Shown here piece by piece: positions 34,532 to 43,508 of a DNA stretch of 49,724 nucleotides (its first letter is position 1; each line of letters begins with the position of its first letter). A program made the translations under genes and the position numbers. Below the pieces are notes generated by a model, which saw only the letters and a program-made list of their open reading frames with translations, did no database searches and had not been told where the DNA came from. The stretch comes from an uncultured Bacteroidales bacterium (GTDB taxonomy: Bacteria; Bacteroidota; Bacteroidia; Bacteroidales; WCHB1-69), in assembly GCA_900319925.1 (NCBI GenBank), contig ONQE01000021.1:1-49724 (forward strand). Direction: 5' to 3'.

Positions 34532-35203
34532 TTAGCATTCTTTCTCCCTTTCCAACCTAATCTCCCACAAGGTTTTCCCATTGTGACTAAAATACTTCGG
34601 GCCTTGGTAAGATTCACTCTTGTTGTGCATTTCTTCGGGCAGGTAGGTGCCGCAGAAAGCGGAGAGGCTCCAGAGGCGGCCTTCATACTCCACCTTGTTT
34701 TTGCCTGCTACCTTTACAGGAAGATTCAGTGCATCGAATATGACAGTGTCACCTACATTCAGGCCAATCATACTGAAATCAAAAGCTTTGCGGATTTCCT
34801 TCTTTTCCTCCTTCTCTTTGATTTTCTGACCTTCCACAATTGGATAAATCTGATAGGGCTTATCCGCATCATACCGCATAATGACGGCGTCCTCAATAGC
34901 ACATGCTATATCCATAAAAATGTCAAGCGCCACCTGTGGGTCAACATTGAAAAACTCTCTGTTCTGACGTATGCGCAAGTCGGTGAGACGGTCTATCGTC
35001 TTATGCACCAACTTCTCAACTTCACCATATTTGACAGTTTTCATAGTGGCATAAATGTCGAATGGAAGTGGCACGGCTGTGTTGTCCAACTCTTTTGAAC
35101 GGACATCTACGGGACGGGAACTCTTTCCGATCTTCACCCAATCCTCCTTGAAACTGGGATTCGTCAGGATATAGACATACCCTTCTTGCGGCTCTTTTGT
35201 CAT
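34532..35203 (-). CDS. GIY-YIG (T5orf172-type) nuclease-domain protein
   Basis: 223 residues. The first 95 residues match a T5orf172/GIY-YIG domain: EGYVYILTNPSFKEDWVKIG, then KSSRPVDVRSKELDNTAVP, PFDIYATMKT and a trailing LRIRQNREFFNVD. GYVYIL and WVKIGKS stand in for the GIY and YIG strands. The C-terminal part (VGDTVIFDALNLPVKVAGKN, YEGRLWSLSAF) looks like a small beta domain seen in nuclease-associated proteins. It is the first gene of the second RM operon, 38 bases before hsdR. Whether it cuts DNA is unknown. A TATTTTTG promoter box precedes it. Confidence 0.8.
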   Translation of the reverse strand: MTKEPQEGYVYILTNPSFKEDWVKIGKSSRPVDVRSKELDNTAVPLPFDIYATMKTVKYGEVEKLVHKTIDRLTDLRIRQNREFFNVDPQVALDIFMDIACAIEDAVIMRYDADKPYQIYPIVEGQKIKEKEEKKEIRKAFDFSMIGLNVGDTVIFDALNLPVKVAGKNKVEYEGRLWSLSAFCGTYLPEEMHNKSESYQGPKYFSHNGKTLWEIRLEREKEC

Positions 35204-35231
35204 ACAAAATGATTTTTTACAATTACCGCCG

Positions 35232-35239
35232 CAAAAATA
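35232..35239 (-). promoter_or_regulatory. -7 promoter box of the second RM operon
   Basis: TATTTTTG on the minus strand, 28 bases before the GIY-YIG ATG. It would drive GIY-YIG, hsdR, hsdM and hsdS. Confidence 0.6.
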
Positions 35240-35344
35240 GCATTTTTCGCCATATAATCTGCACGTCTTCCCTCTTTGTCAGTACGATTTTTCGGGATTA
35301 CTGACACTATCTGTCACTGGATCCTCGGCGGCATCCCCCGCGGC

Positions 35345-35590
35345 TCACCGGCGCAGCCAGATGACGGTTTCGCCCTCGTTGGTGAAGGAGGGGGACACCT
35401 CCACGACGCGGGGGGCCCGGAGACGGCGGACAGCCTCCTTCAAGGCCGTGCCGCGGTTGTAGCCGTGGACCACCACGATCTTCTCCGTGCCGGAAGGGGC
35501 CCGCGCGATGCGATCCCGCAACAACGACAGCGCGTCCTCCACGTACATGCCGTGGACGTCAACCCGTATGCTCCTGTCTGTCTTTGCCAT
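35345..35590 (-). CDS. Small Smr-domain protein
   Basis: 81 residues from ATG 35590. It is essentially a lone Smr (small MutS-related) domain: IRVDVHGMYVEDALSLLRDR contains the conserved D-x-H-G, and IVVVHGYNRGTALKEAVRRL holds the H-G-x-G-x-G-like second motif. Smr domains are linked to nicking of nucleic acids and, in some stand-alone forms, to ribosome-associated mRNA cleavage. The role here is unknown. It lies between the RM operon and pepD. Confidence 0.8.
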   Translation of the reverse strand: MAKTDRSIRVDVHGMYVEDALSLLRDRIARAPSGTEKIVVVHGYNRGTALKEAVRRLRAPRVVEVSPSFTNEGETVIWLRR

Positions 35591-35725
35591 CTGCTCTTTG
35601 TTAGTTTGTAGGAGTGTTGCGACTCCTGGTGATGATTTTTGCGGCAAGAATGCCGCAGCTCCTAAGGTGCCGCAAAAGTACACTTTTTTCCTCTCGTGGC
35701 TTATGGGCACCCCCTTTAAAACAAC

Positions 35726-35753
35726 GTAGAGACGCGCCGGGGCACGTCTCTAC
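35726..35753. repeat. 28-bp palindrome of the GTAGAGACG family, copy 1
   Basis: GTAGAGACGCGCC pairs with GGCACGTCTCTAC with one mismatch. It lies about 30 bases downstream of the pepD stop and could serve as its terminator. The same 28-bp design occurs at 44216-44243 and, degraded, at 43640-43667. Confidence 0.85.
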
Positions 35754-35782
35754 ATTGGTTTTAAGCGGATTGTTTTCCGCGA

Positions 35783-37237
35783 TTATTGCACGTTCTTCAG
35801 CACTTCCACGAGGAAATCGTAGAATTTGCCGACGCTCTCGATGTTGACGCGCTCGACGGGGGAGTGCGGGTGCTCGATGGTGGGGCCGAAGGAGACCATA
35901 TCCCAATCGGGGTAGCAGACGCCGAAGAGGCCGCATTCCAGACCGGCGTGGATGGCCATCACCTTGGGCTCGTTGCCGTATTTCTCCTTATAGACCTTCA
36001 TGCAGGTGTTCATGATCGGGCTCTTCATGTTGGGGTTCCAGCCGGGATAGGCGCCGGTGAGCTCGATGCCGCAGTCGGCCAGCTCGGCGATGGCGACCAT
36101 CTTCTCGCCCAAAGCCTCCTTGGCGCTGTTCACGCTGCTGCGCAACAGGCACTTGGCGCTCATCTCACCATTCTCGGCGATGAAGTTGGCCAGGTTGTTG
36201 GAGGTCTCCACCAAGCCGGGCATGGAGTCGCTCATGCGCTGCACACCGTTCGGGATGGCGAAAATCATGTTCAGGAACTGGCAGAGGGCCTTGGGCTCGA
36301 TGACCTGCGCGGGAGCGTCCACAGCCGTCACGGTGAGGCTGAGACCTTCCTCGGTGAGGGCGAACTCTTTCTTCACGACCGCCTCGAATTCCTTGGCAAA
36401 GGCCTCGAACTCAGCGGCTTTCGCGGCGGGGACGGTCAGGATGGCCGTAGCCTCGCGCGGGATAGCGTTGCGCAGACCGCCGCCGTTGATGCAGGCGACA
36501 CAGCCGCCGAAGTCGCGGACGGTCTTCTGCAGGAAGCGCGTGGCGATCTTGTTGGCGTTGGCACGGCCGAGGTTGATGTCCATGCCGGAGTGACCGCCGT
36601 GCAGACCGGTGACGAAGAGCTTGTAACCCTTCATGCCGGCGGGCGTGGCGACGGTAGTGTAGGTGCGGTGGAAGTTGGCGTCCAGACCGCCGGCGCAGCC
36701 CACGTAGAGCTCGCCTTCCGTCTCGGAGTCGAGGTTGATGAGGATCTTACCCTTCACGAAGCCGGGTTTCAGGCCGAAGGCGCCGGTCATGCCGGTCTCC
36801 TCGTCGATGGTGACGAGCACCTCGATGGGGCCGTGTTGGCAGGCGGGGTCGATGATGGCGGCCAGAGCGGCAGCCACGCCGATGCCGTCGTCAGCGCCGA
36901 GGGTGGTCTTGTTGGCGCGCACCCATCCGTTGTCGATGATCGGCTCGATGGGGTCGGTCAGGAAGTCGTGGGCCTTGTCGCTGTCGGCTTGCGGCACCAT
37001 GTCGCAGTGGGCCTGCAGCACGACGGGCGTGCGGTTCTCGAAACCGGGAGTGGCGGGGACGGTGAACAGCAGGTTGCCGGTCTCGTCCTGCACGACGGGG
37101 ATGTTGTTCTCCTTAGCCCATTCCTTGTACCATTTCACCACGGCGGTTTCGTGCTTGGAGGGGTGCGGAGCATCGCAAATGTGTCCGAAAATGTCCCATA
37201 ATCCTTTGGGATAGAGGTTCAAAAGTTCTTGATTCAT
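35783..37237 (-). CDS. pepD: Beta-Ala-His dipeptidase / aminoacyl-histidine dipeptidase PepD
   Basis: 484 residues, the usual length of this M20C zinc peptidase, which hydrolyses Xaa-His dipeptides such as carnosine in the cytoplasm. Metal-site and catalytic motifs are in order: VVLQAHCDMVPQADSDK, TLGADDGIGVAAAL, LVTIDEETGMTGAFGL, INLDSETEGELYVGCAGG, and the C-terminal AIHAGLECGLFGV. The start MNQELLNLYPKGLWDIFGHI is family-like. A TATCTTTG promoter lies 53 bases upstream and a GTAGAGACG palindrome follows the stop. It is a single-gene unit. Confidence 0.95.
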   Translation of the reverse strand: MNQELLNLYPKGLWDIFGHICDAPHPSKHETAVVKWYKEWAKENNIPVVQDETGNLLFTVPATPGFENRTPVVLQAHCDMVPQADSDKAHDFLTDPIEPIIDNGWVRANKTTLGADDGIGVAAALAAIIDPACQHGPIEVLVTIDEETGMTGAFGLKPGFVKGKILINLDSETEGELYVGCAGGLDANFHRTYTTVATPAGMKGYKLFVTGLHGGHSGMDINLGRANANKIATRFLQKTVRDFGGCVACINGGGLRNAIPREATAILTVPAAKAAEFEAFAKEFEAVVKKEFALTEEGLSLTVTAVDAPAQVIEPKALCQFLNMIFAIPNGVQRMSDSMPGLVETSNNLANFIAENGEMSAKCLLRSSVNSAKEALGEKMVAIAELADCGIELTGAYPGWNPNMKSPIMNTCMKVYKEKYGNEPKVMAIHAGLECGLFGVCYPDWDMVSFGPTIEHPHSPVERVNIESVGKFYDFLVEVLKNVQ

Positions 37238-37290
37238 TGCTTTTACTATTTATGATTTACGTTTAAGATTTGTATTTCAAAAAGGAGCTG

Positions 37291-37298
37291 CAAAGATA
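37291..37298 (-). promoter_or_regulatory. -7 promoter box of pepD
   Basis: TATCTTTG on the minus strand, 53 bases before the ATG. Confidence 0.6.
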
Positions 37299-37346
37299 CA
37301 TTTTTTTTTTCGGCAAACAGGGTGGTTTGGACGAAATCATTCAGCA

Positions 37347-38444
37347 TCAGCTCCGCACGTCCATCGCGTCCCGCAACGCGTTGCCTATCAGCATGAACGA
37401 GAGCACAAGCAGCATGATGGCGATGCCGGGGATGATGGCCAGGTAGGCGTTGTTGAGCACGATGCAGGCGTAGTTCTCCTTCATCATCATGCCCCACGAC
37501 GGGGTGGGCGGCTGCACGCCGAGACCGAGGAAGCTCAAGCCCGCCTCCATCAGGATGGCCGACGAAAAGTTGGAAGCGGCAATCACGATGAGCGTGCCGG
37601 TGATGTTGGGAAGGATGTGCTTGACGATAATCCGGAAGTTGCTGTATCCCAAAGATCTGGCGGATTCGACAAAGTCTTGCTCGCGCAGGCTCAGGAACTG
37701 TCCGCGCACCACACGGGCGATATCGACCCACATAGTGAGACCAATGGCGATGAAGATCTTCCAAAAGCCCTTGCCGAGGGCGAAGCTGATGGCGATGACG
37801 AGCAGCAGGGTGGGTATGGACCAGACCACGTTGATGAGGAAGGTGAGCACGTCATCGACCTTGCCGCGGTGGTAGCCGGCGGTGGCGCCCACGAGGGTGC
37901 CGATGAAGAGGGCGATGAAGATGGAGAGGAATCCGACGGAGAGGCTGACGCGCGCGCCGATCATCAGCTGGCTGAGCACGTCACGGCCGTAACGGTCGGT
38001 GCCGAGCAGGAAGCGCTGTTTCTTGACCATCCGTTGGGAAAGGTCGGCTTTGGCGTAGCTTTCGTAATAGTCCTGCTGGAAGAGCTTCGCGGTCACGGAG
38101 TCTCCAGTAACGGTGTAAGCATCTATTGGAACGGTCTTGTATTCAGCAGGTTGTCCAAACAGCATCTTCTTAAGGAAATTGACGTGGGGAACATCCTGTT
38201 CGGGTTTGAGTTCCAGGAGTTGCACGGTGAAGCCGGGTTTCTGGAGGGCGATTTCGAGTTGTTGGTGGTTGCAGAAGGGGGTGGAATCGGGGGTGATGAG
38301 ATAGCCGAGGAGGGCGACAATGACGACCAGCCCGATGTATGCCAACGACACGATGGCCTGGCGTTCCTTTTTGAAACGCTGCCACGTGAGCGCCGACAGG
38401 GAGACGGCGCGCTCGGTTTCCTTCTTATGTCCGAACAAACTCAT
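37347..38444 (-). CDS. ABC transporter permease, OppC/DppC type
   Basis: 365 residues from ATG 38444 (MSLFGHKKETERAV). This type of permease forms half of the membrane channel of peptide or nickel importers. A first membrane segment (AIVSLAYIGLVVIVALLGYL) is followed by an unusually long external insertion of about 80 residues (to about residue 135) before LGTDRYGRDVLSQLMIGARV, the start of the classical permease core. The ATPase-contact (EAA) loop is ESARSLGYSNFRIIVKHILP, and GLSFLGLGVQPPTPSWGMMM is typical of OppC. No partner permease, ATPase or binding protein is adjacent, so its substrate cannot be told. Confidence 0.88.
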   Translation of the reverse strand: MSLFGHKKETERAVSLSALTWQRFKKERQAIVSLAYIGLVVIVALLGYLITPDSTPFCNHQQLEIALQKPGFTVQLLELKPEQDVPHVNFLKKMLFGQPAEYKTVPIDAYTVTGDSVTAKLFQQDYYESYAKADLSQRMVKKQRFLLGTDRYGRDVLSQLMIGARVSLSVGFLSIFIALFIGTLVGATAGYHRGKVDDVLTFLINVVWSIPTLLLVIAISFALGKGFWKIFIAIGLTMWVDIARVVRGQFLSLREQDFVESARSLGYSNFRIIVKHILPNITGTLIVIAASNFSSAILMEAGLSFLGLGVQPPTPSWGMMMKENYACIVLNNAYLAIIPGIAIMLLVLSFMLIGNALRDAMDVRS

Positions 38445-38453
38445 AACCGGCGG

Positions 38454-38461
38454 CAAAAGTA
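38454..38461 (-). promoter_or_regulatory. -7 promoter box of the OppC-like gene
   Basis: TACTTTTG on the minus strand, 9 bases before the ATG at 38444, implying a very short leader. Confidence 0.55.
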
Positions 38462-38500
38462 CGATTTTTTCAAAACAGGGGCGCCATACGCAACTACGAA

Positions 38501-39334
38501 TCACTGAAGGTCCCTGCGTTGCAAGCCGTCGGGTTTATCCTCTCGCAGCCATCCCAAGAATGTTTCGGGCCAACCCGACAACTTTTCGTTCTTGTATTTG
38601 GCCATCTTTTCCTGATTCACCCCGAAGCCGTGACCTCCACTTTTCAAGAGCATATAGTGATAGGATGTTTTCAGCGAGTCCGACATTATGGCCGCATTGT
38701 GCCAGTCCACCGTGGGGTCGTCGTAGCAGTTCAGCAAGAAGACGGGGCAGCGCACCTTGTCGGCGTGGAGTTCCATGGAGAGGGAGTCCTGCATCACGGG
38801 GTCGTGCTGGCGGCGTTCGCCGAGCAGTCCTCTGCGAGAGCGTTTGTGGACGTAGGGTTCGCGCATTGTGACCACCGGGTAGATTGCCGCCACGAAGTCG
38901 GGCGCGGTATTGTCGGGAAGCAATTCGGCGCCGCTGAGCACCAGATGGCCGCCGGCGGAGAAGCCCATCGCCCCGACCGTCGTGTAGCCTTTCGATTTAA
39001 CGGTTTTTAACGCATCTTCCAGCGCGTCCAGCTGTCCGGGGTATTGGGTGCAGCAGCTCCGGCGGATGTGGGTGAACCACGACCACCAGCCGGAGACGGG
39101 GTATTCGAGGACGTAGGCGGCATAGCCATTGTTGTTGAGCCACTGTGCCACCTCGCTGCCTTCGCTGCGTTTCGCCAGCCAGTAGTAGCTGCCGCCGGGG
39201 CAGACCACCACGGCGGTGTCGGCTTTCCGACCTTCGGGCAGGAACTCCGTCAGCCGCTGACCGAGGGCTGGAGATTCCTGTAACAAGATAACAGTCAACA
39301 AGATAATCGGTATCAGTAATCTTCTCATCGTCAT
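38501..39334 (-). CDS. Secreted alpha/beta hydrolase (esterase-like)
   Basis: 277 residues from ATG 39334, or 275 from the ATG at 39328. A signal peptide (LLIPIILLTVILLQESPALG) shows export. The mature part follows the esterase/lipase pattern: VVVCPGGSYYWLAKRSEGSE (oxyanion region), nucleophile Ser in GAMGFSAGGHLVLSG, acid in YDDPTVDW and His in LKSGGHGFGVN. This resembles acetyl-xylan-esterase-like or BD-FAE-type enzymes of Bacteroidota that act on carbohydrate esters; the true substrate is unknown. The promoter TACCTTTG ends about 14 bases upstream, so the leader is nearly absent. Confidence 0.85.
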   Translation of the reverse strand: MTMRRLLIPIILLTVILLQESPALGQRLTEFLPEGRKADTAVVVCPGGSYYWLAKRSEGSEVAQWLNNNGYAAYVLEYPVSGWWSWFTHIRRSCCTQYPGQLDALEDALKTVKSKGYTTVGAMGFSAGGHLVLSGAELLPDNTAPDFVAAIYPVVTMREPYVHKRSRRGLLGERRQHDPVMQDSLSMELHADKVRCPVFLLNCYDDPTVDWHNAAIMSDSLKTSYHYMLLKSGGHGFGVNQEKMAKYKNEKLSGWPETFLGWLREDKPDGLQRRDLQ

Positions 39335-39348
39335 ACTTTTCGTTGCCG

Positions 39349-39356
39349 CAAAGGTA
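39349..39356 (-). promoter_or_regulatory. -7 promoter box of the esterase gene
   Basis: TACCTTTG on the minus strand, 14 bases before the first ATG; the transcript would be leaderless or nearly so. Confidence 0.6.
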
Positions 39357-39510
39357 TATAAAATACAGATACAATATTCTTTTCAGCATTGGATTTTCAC
39401 ATCACGTCATGACCATTGAAGAGCGCAGGTTCTACATCCAACTTTGTGCGGATTTACAATTGAGCCACGAAGCATTAGATTCGGCGGATTCAAGACATCG
39501 AAATTTTCAC

Positions 39511-39518
39511 TACCTTTG
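39511..39518 (+). promoter_or_regulatory. -7 promoter box of the uvrA paralogue
   Basis: TACCTTTG, 32 bases before the ATG at 39551. Confidence 0.65.
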
Positions 39519-39550
39519 CCTCCGTTAATTATCCTAACCGAAATCCCACT

Positions 39551-42070
39551 ATGTCTGTAAGTGACAACGTATTACATACTGACGAGCCTTCTCACATCCG
39601 CATCCGCGGGGCGCGCGTGCACAACCTGAAGAACATCAATGTGGATGTGCCGCTGCACAAGATTGTAGCGGTGGCGGGGGTGTCCGGTTCCGGCAAGTCG
39701 TCGCTCGCGTTGGGCGTGCTCTACGCCGAGGGGTCGCGACGCTACCTCGAGTCGCTCTCGACCTACACGCGCCGCCGCATGACGCAGGCCGCGAAGGCCG
39801 ACGTTGACGAGATCCTCTACGTGCCTGCCGCCCTCGCCCTGCACCAACGGCCCGGCGTGCCCGGCATCCGCTCGACCTTCGGCACCGGCACCGAACTTCT
39901 TAACAGCCTGCGCCTTATGTACTCCCGTTTAGCCAGTCACCGCTGTCCGAACGGGCACTATCTCCCACCCTCCCTCGCCGTGGCCGCGGGTCAGGAGCTC
40001 GTCTGCCCCGAATGCGGCGAGCAATTCTACGCTCCCGGTGCCGAGGAGTTAGCCTTCAACAGCCAGGGCGCGTGCCGCTGTTGCGGAGGCACCGGGATGG
40101 TGCGCACCGTTGACAAGAGCACCCTCGTGCCCGACGAGTCGCTCACCATCGACCAGGGAGCCGTCGCGCCGTGGAACAGCCTCATGTGGTCGCTCATGAC
40201 CGACGTGTGCCGGGCCATGGGCGTACGCACGGACGTGCCATTCCGGGAACTCACTGACGAAGAGAAAGATATCGTCTATAACGGACCCGCCGTGAAGAAG
40301 CACATCTTCTTCAAATCCAAGACCACGAACGAAGCCGGCGAGCTCGACTTCACCTACTACAACGCCACCTACACCGTGGAGAACGCCCTCGCGAAAGTAA
40401 AGGACGAGAAGGGGATGAAGCGTGTGGAGAAGTTCTTGAAAGAGGATATCTGCTCGGAATGCCACGGCACACGGCTGTCGGAGGCTGCCCGCGCCCCGAA
40501 ACTGCGCGGCATCGGGCTCGACGAGGCCTGTCAGATGACCCTGGCACGGCTCACCGAGTGGGTCGATGGCGTGCCCGCCTCGCTGCCCGAGGAGATGCGC
40601 CCCATGGCGGAGAGCATCTGCGAATCGTTCCGCACGGCCGCCAATCGGCTGATGGACTTGGGGTTGGGTTATCTCACCCTCGACCGCGCCGCCTCCACCC
40701 TCTCCACCGGCGAACGGCAACGGATGCAACTCGCCCGCGCCGTCCGCAACCGCACCACCGGCGTACTCTACGTCCTCGACGAGCCCTCCATCGGATTGCA
40801 TCCCTCTAACATTGTGGGACTTAACGGCGTGATGCACGACCTCGTGGCCGACGGCAACACCGTGCTGCTCGTCGATCATGACACGCAGATTCTGCAGGAG
40901 GCCGACTGGCTCATCGAGCTCGGTCCCGATGCAGGCGCGAAGGGCGGCCTCGTCATCGCCGAGGGCACCATCCAGGACATCATCGGCAACAGCGCGTCCC
41001 GCATCGGACCGTTCCTTGCCCCGCAACAAGCCCACGGCTGGAGCGAGCCCGACAAGGACCGACTATTCGAGTTCGGCAACATCCACCTGTCCACCAAGCA
41101 GATACACACGGTAAAGCCCTTGGAGGTCGAGATTCCCAAGGGGCGGCTCACTGTGGTGACGGGTGTCTCCGGATCCGGCAAGACAACGCTGATCTTGGAG
41201 AGCCTTGTGCCCGCGTTGGAGGCCTTGACCCGCGGTAAAAGGATGCCCGACCACGTCACGGACATCCTCGCGGAGGGCATCGAACATGTGAAGCTCATCG
41301 ACGCCACACCCATCGGCATCAACATCCGCTCGACCGTGGCCACCTACGCCAACGTCCACGACGAGTTGCGCAAGCTCTACGCCCGCACGGCCGACGCGAA
41401 ACACCACGGCTACAAGGCTGGCGACTTTTCCTACAACACCGGCGACTTGCGCTGCCCCATCTGCGACGGCACCGGTGCCATCAGTCTCGACGTGCAGTTC
41501 CTCCCGGATGTCGATATCCCCTGTCCCGAGTGCCGCGGCTCGCGTTACGCAAAGGCGGCCTACGCCGTGCGCCACACCAACAAGCGCAATGAGACCCGCT
41601 CGCTGCCCGAGCTGATGGACATGGACGTGAGTTCCGCACTGGAGTTCTGTCAGGACATGAAGACGGTGTTCCCCAAGTTGGAGGTACTGCAAAGTCTTGG
41701 TTTAGGATAGCTTACGCTCGGCGAGGAGACTCCGAGTCTGTCGGGCGGCGAGGCGCAGCGGCTGAAGTTGGCCACCGAGATGGGACGGCTGCAGCACGAC
41801 TCGGTGTTCGTGTTCGACGAGCCCACCATCGGACTGCACCCTTTGGACGTGCGCACGCTGCTGCAGGTCTTCGACACCCTTATCAAGAACGGCGCGACGG
41901 TCATCGTCATCGAGCACGACCTCGATGTGATCCGCGCTGCCGACTACATCATCGACATGGGTCCCGGCGGGGGCGAGGACGGCGGAAGGATTGTGGCTAC
42001 CGGCACCCCGCAGGAGATTGCCGGCAACGGTGAGAGCGTGACGGGAAAGTTTTTAGGAATGCAGCGATGA
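39551..42070 (+). pseudogene. UvrA-like excinuclease ATPase paralogue with in-frame TAG
   Basis: 839 codons, shorter than housekeeping UvrA (about 940). It has two ABC ATPase halves: Walker [13 protein letters not shown] near residue 40 and GVSGSGKTTLILESL near 540; signature STLSTGERQRMQLA; zinc-finger cysteines CPECGEQF/CRCCGGTG and CPICDGTG/CPECRGS. At 41708-41710 a TAG interrupts the second half exactly where the first half has Tyr: LGLGYLTLDRAAS compared with LGLG-stop-LTLGEETPS. Downstream the frame stays open with SLSGGEAQRLKLATEMG, the Walker B FVFDEPTIGLHP and a normal end at 42070. The truncated product would lack the second signature motif and Walker B. A one-base change (TAT or TAC to TAG) or sequencing error explains it. 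Such paralogues may act in drug tolerance or repair. Confidence 0.85.
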
Positions 42071-42132
42071 CGATGTTATGACGCGTGCGGCCATTGTGAC
42101 GTCAAAGTCGAAAAAGACGGGTCAGACATTCG

Positions 42133-42510
42133 TCAGAACAACGCTATAATCTTGGGAATGAAGACGATGAGTCCGATTATGAGAGCCGCAATGGCGGAGA
42201 CCAAAACGGCTGCGGCGGCCAGATCTTTGACCTTTTTGATCCGTTCGTCGCGTTCCGGGCAAACGACATCGGCGAGGTCCTCGATAGAGGAATTGAAAAT
42301 TTCCCCCGTGAACACCATTCCGATGGCGAACACCACCGCCACCCATTCAATCGGCGAGATGCGAAACGCGAAGCCCGCCACCACCACGCAGACGGTCGCA
42401 AGCAAGTGGATGCGCGAATTGTGTTCTTCGCGAAGGAGGACCCGCAGCCCGTTGAACGCGTAGGTGAAACTTTTCAGCCGCTTGGCGAAGGAGAACTTTT
42501 CCTCTTTCAT
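42133..42510 (-). CDS. dgkA: Diacylglycerol kinase (undecaprenol kinase) family membrane protein
   Basis: 125 residues from ATG 42510. These small trimeric inner-membrane kinases phosphorylate diacylglycerol or undecaprenol. Visible are the N-terminal RLKSFTYAFNGLRVLLREEH, the membrane-surface motif EHNSRIHLLA, TM segments (TVCVVVAGFAFRISPIEWVA, VVFAIGMVF), the catalytic EIFNSSIEDLADVV and the C-terminal VKDLAAAAVLVSAIAALIIG helix. Length and motifs fit the Gram-positive/Bacteroidota type, where undecaprenol is the more likely substrate. An ATG at 42645 in frame would add 45 unrelated residues ahead of the promoter, so 42510 is chosen. Confidence 0.9.
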   Translation of the reverse strand: MKEEKFSFAKRLKSFTYAFNGLRVLLREEHNSRIHLLATVCVVVAGFAFRISPIEWVAVVFAIGMVFTGEIFNSSIEDLADVVCPERDERIKKVKDLAAAAVLVSAIAALIIGLIVFIPKIIALF

Positions 42511-42527
42511 AATTATTGTTTTGGCGG

Positions 42528-42535
42528 CAAAACTA
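42528..42535 (-). promoter_or_regulatory. -7 promoter box of dgkA
   Basis: TAGTTTTG on the minus strand, 17 bases before the ATG. Confidence 0.55.
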
Positions 42536-42573
42536 CAAAATCTTTTAATGCGAAGTTTGCGCTTGCACGAGGC

Positions 42574-42601
42574 GAAAATATTCACCTGTCCGTGCAAGGT
42601 G
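42574..42601. repeat. 28-bp GAAAATATTCACC repeat, copy 1
   Basis: 26 of 28 bases match 44327-44354. It contains CACCT and AGGTG as a short hairpin. Here it is intergenic, upstream of dgkA, in the 437-base gap that also holds the left end of the transposase unit. Confidence 0.8.
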
Positions 42602-42811
42602 CGACCTTTCGTCATTCTTGCATCAAATATCGACAAACATGTCAAAAACCATACGACAATAGCAGAAAAGTGTTTAAAAATGAACAGATAGTCACTTTTT
42701 TGAAAAGTTTCAAGATTTTAGCGTTGCTCGTTTCATAGAATTGTTGTATTTTTGCCGCGTAATTATTCTGAATGTATGGCATACCATGTTATTGACATAG
42801 CGAAGCACACT

Positions 42812-43508
42812 GACCGTGCCGAAGGCACGAAACCTCAATAACCCCACACGAAACAAAGTGCCGTGTGGGGGAAGCGGTCACCCCGTGTAAACCGGCGTGC
42901 CAAAGGCACGCAACAAAAACCAAAAACCTAAATATTCAACAAAAACCATGAGTTACACCTCATCTTATTACCATGTCGTCTTCCGCACTTACCGCAGCGA
43001 ACAGACAATTCCGGTTGAGCATGAACGAGAACTTTATGCCTACATGTTCGGCATCGCAAGAAATCTACGGTGCACGACTCTCCGTATAGGTGGAATGCCA
43101 GACCATGTTCACCTGTTCGTTTCGCTTCCCCCGACTTTGTCAATTGCATCATTTGTACAAAGAGTCAAGACCGACAGCAGCAAATGGCTGAAAGCAAACC
43201 CCAACTTCCCACGCTTTCAGGGTTGGGCGCGAGAATATGCTGGTATCAGCAAAAGTTCATGTGAAAAGGATACGATCGTCAACTATATCATGCGACAGAA
43301 GGAACACCACAAACGATTCTCTTTTGAAGAAGAATATCGCGCTTTATTGGAAGAGAATGGTATCGTCATAGACGAACGTTATTTTTTGCGGAATGATTAG
43401 TGGCGTGCCTTCAGCACGCAGCCTGCGCATCGCATCCACTACCCCACACTGCGCTTCACTTCGTTCCGCTTATGTGGGGTTATTGAGGTTTCGTGCTTTC
43501 AGCACGGG
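42812..43508. mobile_element. RAYT/IS200-like unit framed by mirrored triple hairpins
   Basis: The transposase gene is flanked on each side by three hairpins in mirror order. Left: 42815-42829, 42842-42870 and 42895-42911. Right: 43403-43419, 43442-43479 and 43492-43506. An exact 23-bp inverted repeat (42825-42847 and 43474-43496, starting GCACGAAACCTC) ties the outer parts together. GTGCC/GGCAC-type tips recur in the small hairpins. This is the layout expected of a transposase acting on single-stranded hairpin ends (REP-associated). No target-site duplication is expected or seen. Confidence 0.8.
42948..43400 (+). CDS. Y1 (HUH) transposase, IS200/REP-associated type
   Basis: 150 residues from ATG 42948; the frame is open upstream, but that part is the inner left hairpin. 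MSYTSSYYHVVFRTYRSEQT, the metal-binding HUH pair in MPDHVHLFVSLPP and the downstream helix with GWAREYAGISKSSCEKDTIV (candidate nucleophile Tyr) followed by NYIMRQKEHHKRFSFEEEY define a Y1 transposase. These enzymes cut and join single-stranded DNA at hairpins. The C-terminal MRQKEHHKRxSFxEEYxxLL is typical of the IS200-related group common in Bacteroidota. No TnpB/IscB partner is present. Both flanks carry hairpins (see the mobile element). Confidence 0.92.
   Translation: MSYTSSYYHVVFRTYRSEQTIPVEHERELYAYMFGIARNLRCTTLRIGGMPDHVHLFVSLPPTLSIASFVQRVKTDSSKWLKANPNFPRFQGWAREYAGISKSSCEKDTIVNYIMRQKEHHKRFSFEEEYRALLEENGIVIDERYFLRND

Noticed and set aside
35786..37201. 471-codon plus-strand open frame opposite pepD
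   Set aside because: pepD has all its active-site motifs on the other strand; this is a shadow.
22977..41710. Possible TAG recoding, because two genes have in-frame TAG
   Set aside because: Many intact genes in the window end in TAG (mscL, kce, fic, both hsdS-type neighbours, the Y1 transposase), and the two codons replace different residues. Mutation or error is simpler.
42948..43400. Full IS605 element with TnpB
   Set aside because: No second open frame follows; the flanks are hairpins and then bcp.
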